Part shown: positions 5,955 through 8,032 of the stretch, in pieces
Numbering within the stretch: position 1 is the first letter of the stretch
Layout: each line of letters opens with the position of its first letter
Origin: Planctomycetia bacterium
GTDB lineage: Bacteria; Planctomycetota; Phycisphaerae; Phycisphaerales; SM1A02
Reading direction: 5' to 3'
Assembly: GCA_005804005.1 (NCBI GenBank)
Contig: SYPI01000236.1
Coordinates: 1-8,032, forward strand
DNA length: 8,032 nucleotides
Made by a program: the position numbers and the translations under genes
Notes under the pieces: generated by a model
Seen by the model: the letters and a program-made list of their open reading frames with translations, nothing else
Told to the model about the DNA's origin: nothing
Databases searched by the model: none

Positions 5955-6898
5955 CCACCTCGGGCGTGCTGGCCAGCCACCCACTGGTTGTCCTAGGTGT
6001 CCCGGCCTACAACGAGGAGCGTTACATCCGGGAGTGCCTGCAGTCGATTCAGCGGCAGTCTCATCAGGAGTTTGTGGTGTTGATCGGCGACAACGCCTCC
6101 ACCGACGGCACGAGTGAGATCTGTGCCGAGTTCGCTGCGGCGGACCGGCGCTTTGTTCACGTTAGGCTCCCGATCAATGTGGGCGGCGCTGCCAATTTTT
6201 CACAACTGCGCCGCAGTTCGCGGAGTGAGTTCTTCGCGTGGATCGGAGCGCATGACCGCATCGGCCCTGATTACCTGAGTGAGCACTTGCAGCTACTCGG
6301 GCGGTACCCAGCCGTCGTGGGGAGTTACTCGTACTTTGAGCGCATCGACACTGCCGGCGCGGTCATCGGCCGCGACCGAGTGCGCGGACTCGCGGAGTGT
6401 TGGGGCGGGCGCTGGTCGCGCTACTTCTGGTCAATCGTCAGCGGTGAGGTGTCGGCCATCCACAGCCTGTTTAGAAGGTCGCTGATGCCCGACATGGACT
6501 TCGATGCTCTGCCCGGGTGTGATCATGTCTTCCTCTCCGGCGCCAGCTTCAACGGTCGGTTTGTGGCTGTGCCACGGCGGCACTACCAATGGCGCTGGTT
6601 CGGCGACCGCGGCACTACTTCCAGCGAGCGCGTCACCGGTCGCGTCGGCGCAGCCGCGGATTCCAGTGGGCTGATCGCGGCCTTCGATCGCGAGTATGAA
6701 CAACTGCCGGCGACTCAGCGGGAACTGACTCGATACCGCCGATTCGCCCACTGGCTGGTTCGCGACAAGTTTGGCCCTGACTCTTGGAAGTGGTTCCGAA
6801 AGGCCGACTCGATCATGTCACGCGTGCGACTAGTGCGCCGGATCCCCTGGCTCTTCGCTGCGCGCGCCCGCACTTTTCAGGATGGGGCGCCCCAGTAG
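5951..6898 (+). CDS. Family 2 glycosyltransferase (GT-A fold)
   Basis: A 315-residue inverting-type glycosyltransferase. The N-terminal GT2 domain shows LGVPAYNEERYIRECLQSI (15-33), the nucleotide-binding GDNASTDGT (46-54), INVGGAANF (75-83), and FFAWIGAHDRIGPDYL (94-109), where the metal-binding DxD/DD of most GT2 enzymes appears as His101-Asp102. A possible base region is LPGCDHVFLSG (187-197). No transmembrane segment is evident, so it probably works at the cytoplasmic membrane face on a lipid-linked acceptor. The C-terminal third (about 225-315) is rich in Arg and Trp and may be the acceptor or membrane-contact part. The start ATG overlaps the preceding stop (ATGA). As the last gene of the run it could transfer the sugar made by the upstream enzymes, but donor and acceptor are not identifiable. 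Its 3' end overlaps the convergent sulfotransferase gene by 22 bases. Confidence 0.88.
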   Translation: MTTSGVLASHPLVVLGVPAYNEERYIRECLQSIQRQSHQEFVVLIGDNASTDGTSEICAEFAAADRRFVHVRLPINVGGAANFSQLRRSSRSEFFAWIGAHDRIGPDYLSEHLQLLGRYPAVVGSYSYFERIDTAGAVIGRDRVRGLAECWGGRWSRYFWSIVSGEVSAIHSLFRRSLMPDMDFDALPGCDHVFLSGASFNGRFVAVPRRHYQWRWFGDRGTTSSERVTGRVGAAADSSGLIAAFDREYEQLPATQRELTRYRRFAHWLVRDKFGPDSWKWFRKADSIMSRVRLVRRIPWLFAARARTFQDGAPQ

Positions 6899-7683
6899 CC
6901 GAACTGCCGCATCAGCGGTCCGGCAATCCGCTCAAACTCCGCCAAGGTGTCGGCTGACCACTCGGAGTGATGAGGGAATGTGTGCTGAGATGTCTGATTA
7001 TGGCGCTCGGTGAGCCACTTGGGTTCGGCAGGCACGCCCACGAAGGACTCGAGCCGCTGAAGCTCGGTGCGGCTCGGATCGCGGGTCAAGTCTTCAAGAC
7101 GAGTAACGGTCCAGTTCGCGGTGGGAACACTCTGCAGGCGCTCCAACGCTTTCCGGTTGCGATACTGCCAGAGCCAGGCCATCCGTCCGACGGCACCCAG
7201 CGCCGACCACTGCGAATGCCACGGGTCGCTCCTTTCCGGCTCGAACATGAACCCAGAGAATCTGCCTCGTGCCCGCCCACTGAGCCGCGCGATTGTGTGG
7301 AACAGAGTGCGAAAGGTGTGTGGTCGGCGATGGCCATCAGGGAGGTGGTGGCCCCGAGAGATTGCTGTGCGCACGAATTCGCGGCCATCGCGGACACCAA
7401 GCACAATCCTGCAATTCTGGTCGGCGGCCCAGAGGGCGTCGGCCAGATGGACATATGGATTGCTCGAATCGCGAAACGACCGCAGTTCCACCCCGCGCAG
7501 GTGCTCGGCCATCAAGTCTCGGCGCAACGCCGGGTCACGCAGCAAGTCGTGCTGCGGGGCAGCAGCGCCAGGAAGCGCGCGGATGCGCCTGACCAATCGC
7601 TCCACACGGTACTCGTGGTGGGTTGAAAAGAGCTTTGAGTACATCCCCGTGCCGCTATAGCCAGTGCCGGTGAAGATGATCAC
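6877..7683 (-). CDS. Sulfotransferase family protein (PAPS-dependent, predicted)
   Basis: The 268-residue protein opens with MIIFTGTGYSGTGMYSKLF, the glycine/serine loop that holds the 5'-phosphosulfate of PAPS in bacterial sulfotransferases (loop about 5-13). CRIVLGVRDGREFVRTAISR (91-110) matches the 3'-phosphate site, with Arg98; Thr106 stands where a Ser is common. VTRLEDLTRDPSRTELQRL (193-211) and the C-terminal EFERIAGPLMRQFGYW (249-264) are also typical. The start is GTG at 7683. An in-frame TGA lies immediately upstream, so no earlier start is possible, and AGGA about 8 bases upstream is a fitting ribosome binding site. It probably sulfates a glycan or glycolipid, but the acceptor is unknown, and some proteins of this fold have lost activity. 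It lies 9 bases downstream of the GT4 gene, in the same unit, and converges with the + strand operon. Confidence 0.75.
   Translation of the reverse strand: MIIFTGTGYSGTGMYSKLFSTHHEYRVERLVRRIRALPGAAAPQHDLLRDPALRRDLMAEHLRGVELRSFRDSSNPYVHLADALWAADQNCRIVLGVRDGREFVRTAISRGHHLPDGHRRPHTFRTLFHTIARLSGRARGRFSGFMFEPERSDPWHSQWSALGAVGRMAWLWQYRNRKALERLQSVPTANWTVTRLEDLTRDPSRTELQRLESFVGVPAEPKWLTERHNQTSQHTFPHHSEWSADTLAEFERIAGPLMRQFGYWGAPS
6883..6894. repeat. 12-base perfect palindrome in the convergent gene overlap
   Basis: TGGGGCGCCCCA is its own reverse complement and lies in the 22-base overlap between the glycosyltransferase and sulfotransferase genes. It encodes Gly-Ala-Pro near the C-terminus of both proteins. 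As a hairpin it would have only a four-base stem with a GCGC loop and no following T run on either strand, so it is a poor intrinsic terminator. It is the only candidate for one between the two units. Confidence 0.5.
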
Positions 7684-7692
7684 TCAGGCATC

Positions 7693-8032
7693 CTACGAAA
7701 GCTGTCGACTCAGGATCTGGTGATAGACGCCGGCCGTCAGTTCAGCGGCATGACCCCAATCACATTGATCTCGCATTGCCGCGGCAAGACGATCCAGGAG
7801 TTGCTGATCATCTGTGAGTGCAGCGCAGAGTGCCGAGCTCACTTCCTCAGCCGAGGCCCCGATAGGGACGACCGATCCTCCGTGACTCTGGACCACGTCC
7901 CGACATCCACACTGATCGCTGACTATCACCGGCAGCCCGGCGGCCATGGCCTCAAGTGCAACCATGCCGAATGTCTCGAACTGTGAGAGGAGCGCCAATG
8001 CGTCTGCCGCGCTGTAGTAGCGCTCAATCCCG
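7693..8032 (-). CDS. GT4-family glycosyltransferase, C-terminal fragment (5' end beyond window)
   Basis: The frame is open to the window edge and gives 112 C-terminal residues of what is usually a 350-400 residue GT-B enzyme. The visible part is the nucleotide-sugar-binding half: ERYYSAADALALLSQFETFG, then MVALEAMAAGLPVIVSD and GGSVVPIG. The EX7E motif of retaining GT4 enzymes is intact (Glu of FETFG and Glu of ALEAM, seven residues between). A TTG at 7998 is not the start, because the conserved YYSAADALAL stretch lies upstream of it in the same frame. The gene ends in TAG at 7693-7695, 9 bases before the sulfotransferase start, so the two are probably co-transcribed leftwards. Donor and acceptor cannot be told from this part. 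The truncation is a window effect. Confidence 0.9.
   Translation of the reverse strand, partial: GIERYYSAADALALLSQFETFGMVALEAMAAGLPVIVSDQCGCRDVVQSHGGSVVPIGASAEEVSSALCAALTDDQQLLDRLAAAMRDQCDWGHAAELTAGVYHQILSRQLS

Noticed and set aside
5292..5984. Long open frame (230 codons) on the - strand opposite the CmcI-like gene
   Set aside because: It is fully antisense to a gene with clear family motifs, its translation has no recognisable domain, and such shadow frames are expected in GC-rich DNA. The same holds for the - strand frames at 980-1585 and 2722-3303.
6967..7626. 219-codon open frame on the + strand across the sulfotransferase gene
   Set aside because: The opposite strand carries the PAPS-loop and 3'-phosphate motifs. 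The + strand translation shows no domain and is best explained as a shadow frame.
1..8032. tRNA, rRNA, CRISPR array, insertion sequence, attachment site or riboswitch
   Set aside because: The window is almost wholly protein-coding. The only intergenic gap is 9 bases (7684-7692), and I saw no direct-repeat arrays, terminal inverted repeats or transposase motifs.

Overview
The window is one dense stretch of a surface-glycan biosynthesis locus from a GC-rich bacterium (by eye about 60-65% G+C, with GTG as well as ATG starts). The taxon cannot be read from the sequence. The CmcI/Rmt1-type methyltransferase and the base composition would suit an actinobacterium, but the cytidylyltransferase/dehydratase pair also resembles proteobacterial O-antigen enzymes, so I leave it open. 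No RNA genes, mobile elements, CRISPR arrays or long non-coding stretches are visible.

Positions 1-6898 hold eight + strand genes packed as one apparent operon. Seven of them build or decorate a nucleotide sugar: glucose-1-phosphate cytidylyltransferase (rfbF, 5' end outside the window), CDP-glucose 4,6-dehydratase (rfbG), an RmlC-type cupin epimerase, a TylC3/TcaB9-type sugar C-methyltransferase, a perosamine-synthase-like PLP aminotransferase, a NeuD/PglD-type left-handed beta-helix N-acyltransferase, and a CmcI/Rmt1-type SAM O-methyltransferase. A family 2 glycosyltransferase closes the run. Every junction is an overlap of 4 or 8 bases, so the genes are probably translationally coupled.

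Positions 6877-8032 hold two - strand genes that converge on this operon: a sulfotransferase-like gene, and upstream of it the C-terminal part of a GT4 glycosyltransferase that runs off the window. The two convergent transcription units overlap tail to tail by 22 bases, centred on a 12-base perfect palindrome.

Read together, the genes suggest this route: glucose-1-phosphate to CDP-glucose, to CDP-4-keto-6-deoxyglucose, then epimerisation, C-methylation (probably at C3), amination at C4, N-acylation, transfer to a glycan, and O-methylation. This would give a branched 4-acylamido-4,6-dideoxy-C-methylhexose on a CDP carrier, in overall design like kansosamine of Mycobacterium kansasii. There is no 3-dehydrase of the kind used for abequose, tyvelose or ascarylose, and no 4-ketoreductase in view. 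The enzyme families are well supported. The combined product is an inference.
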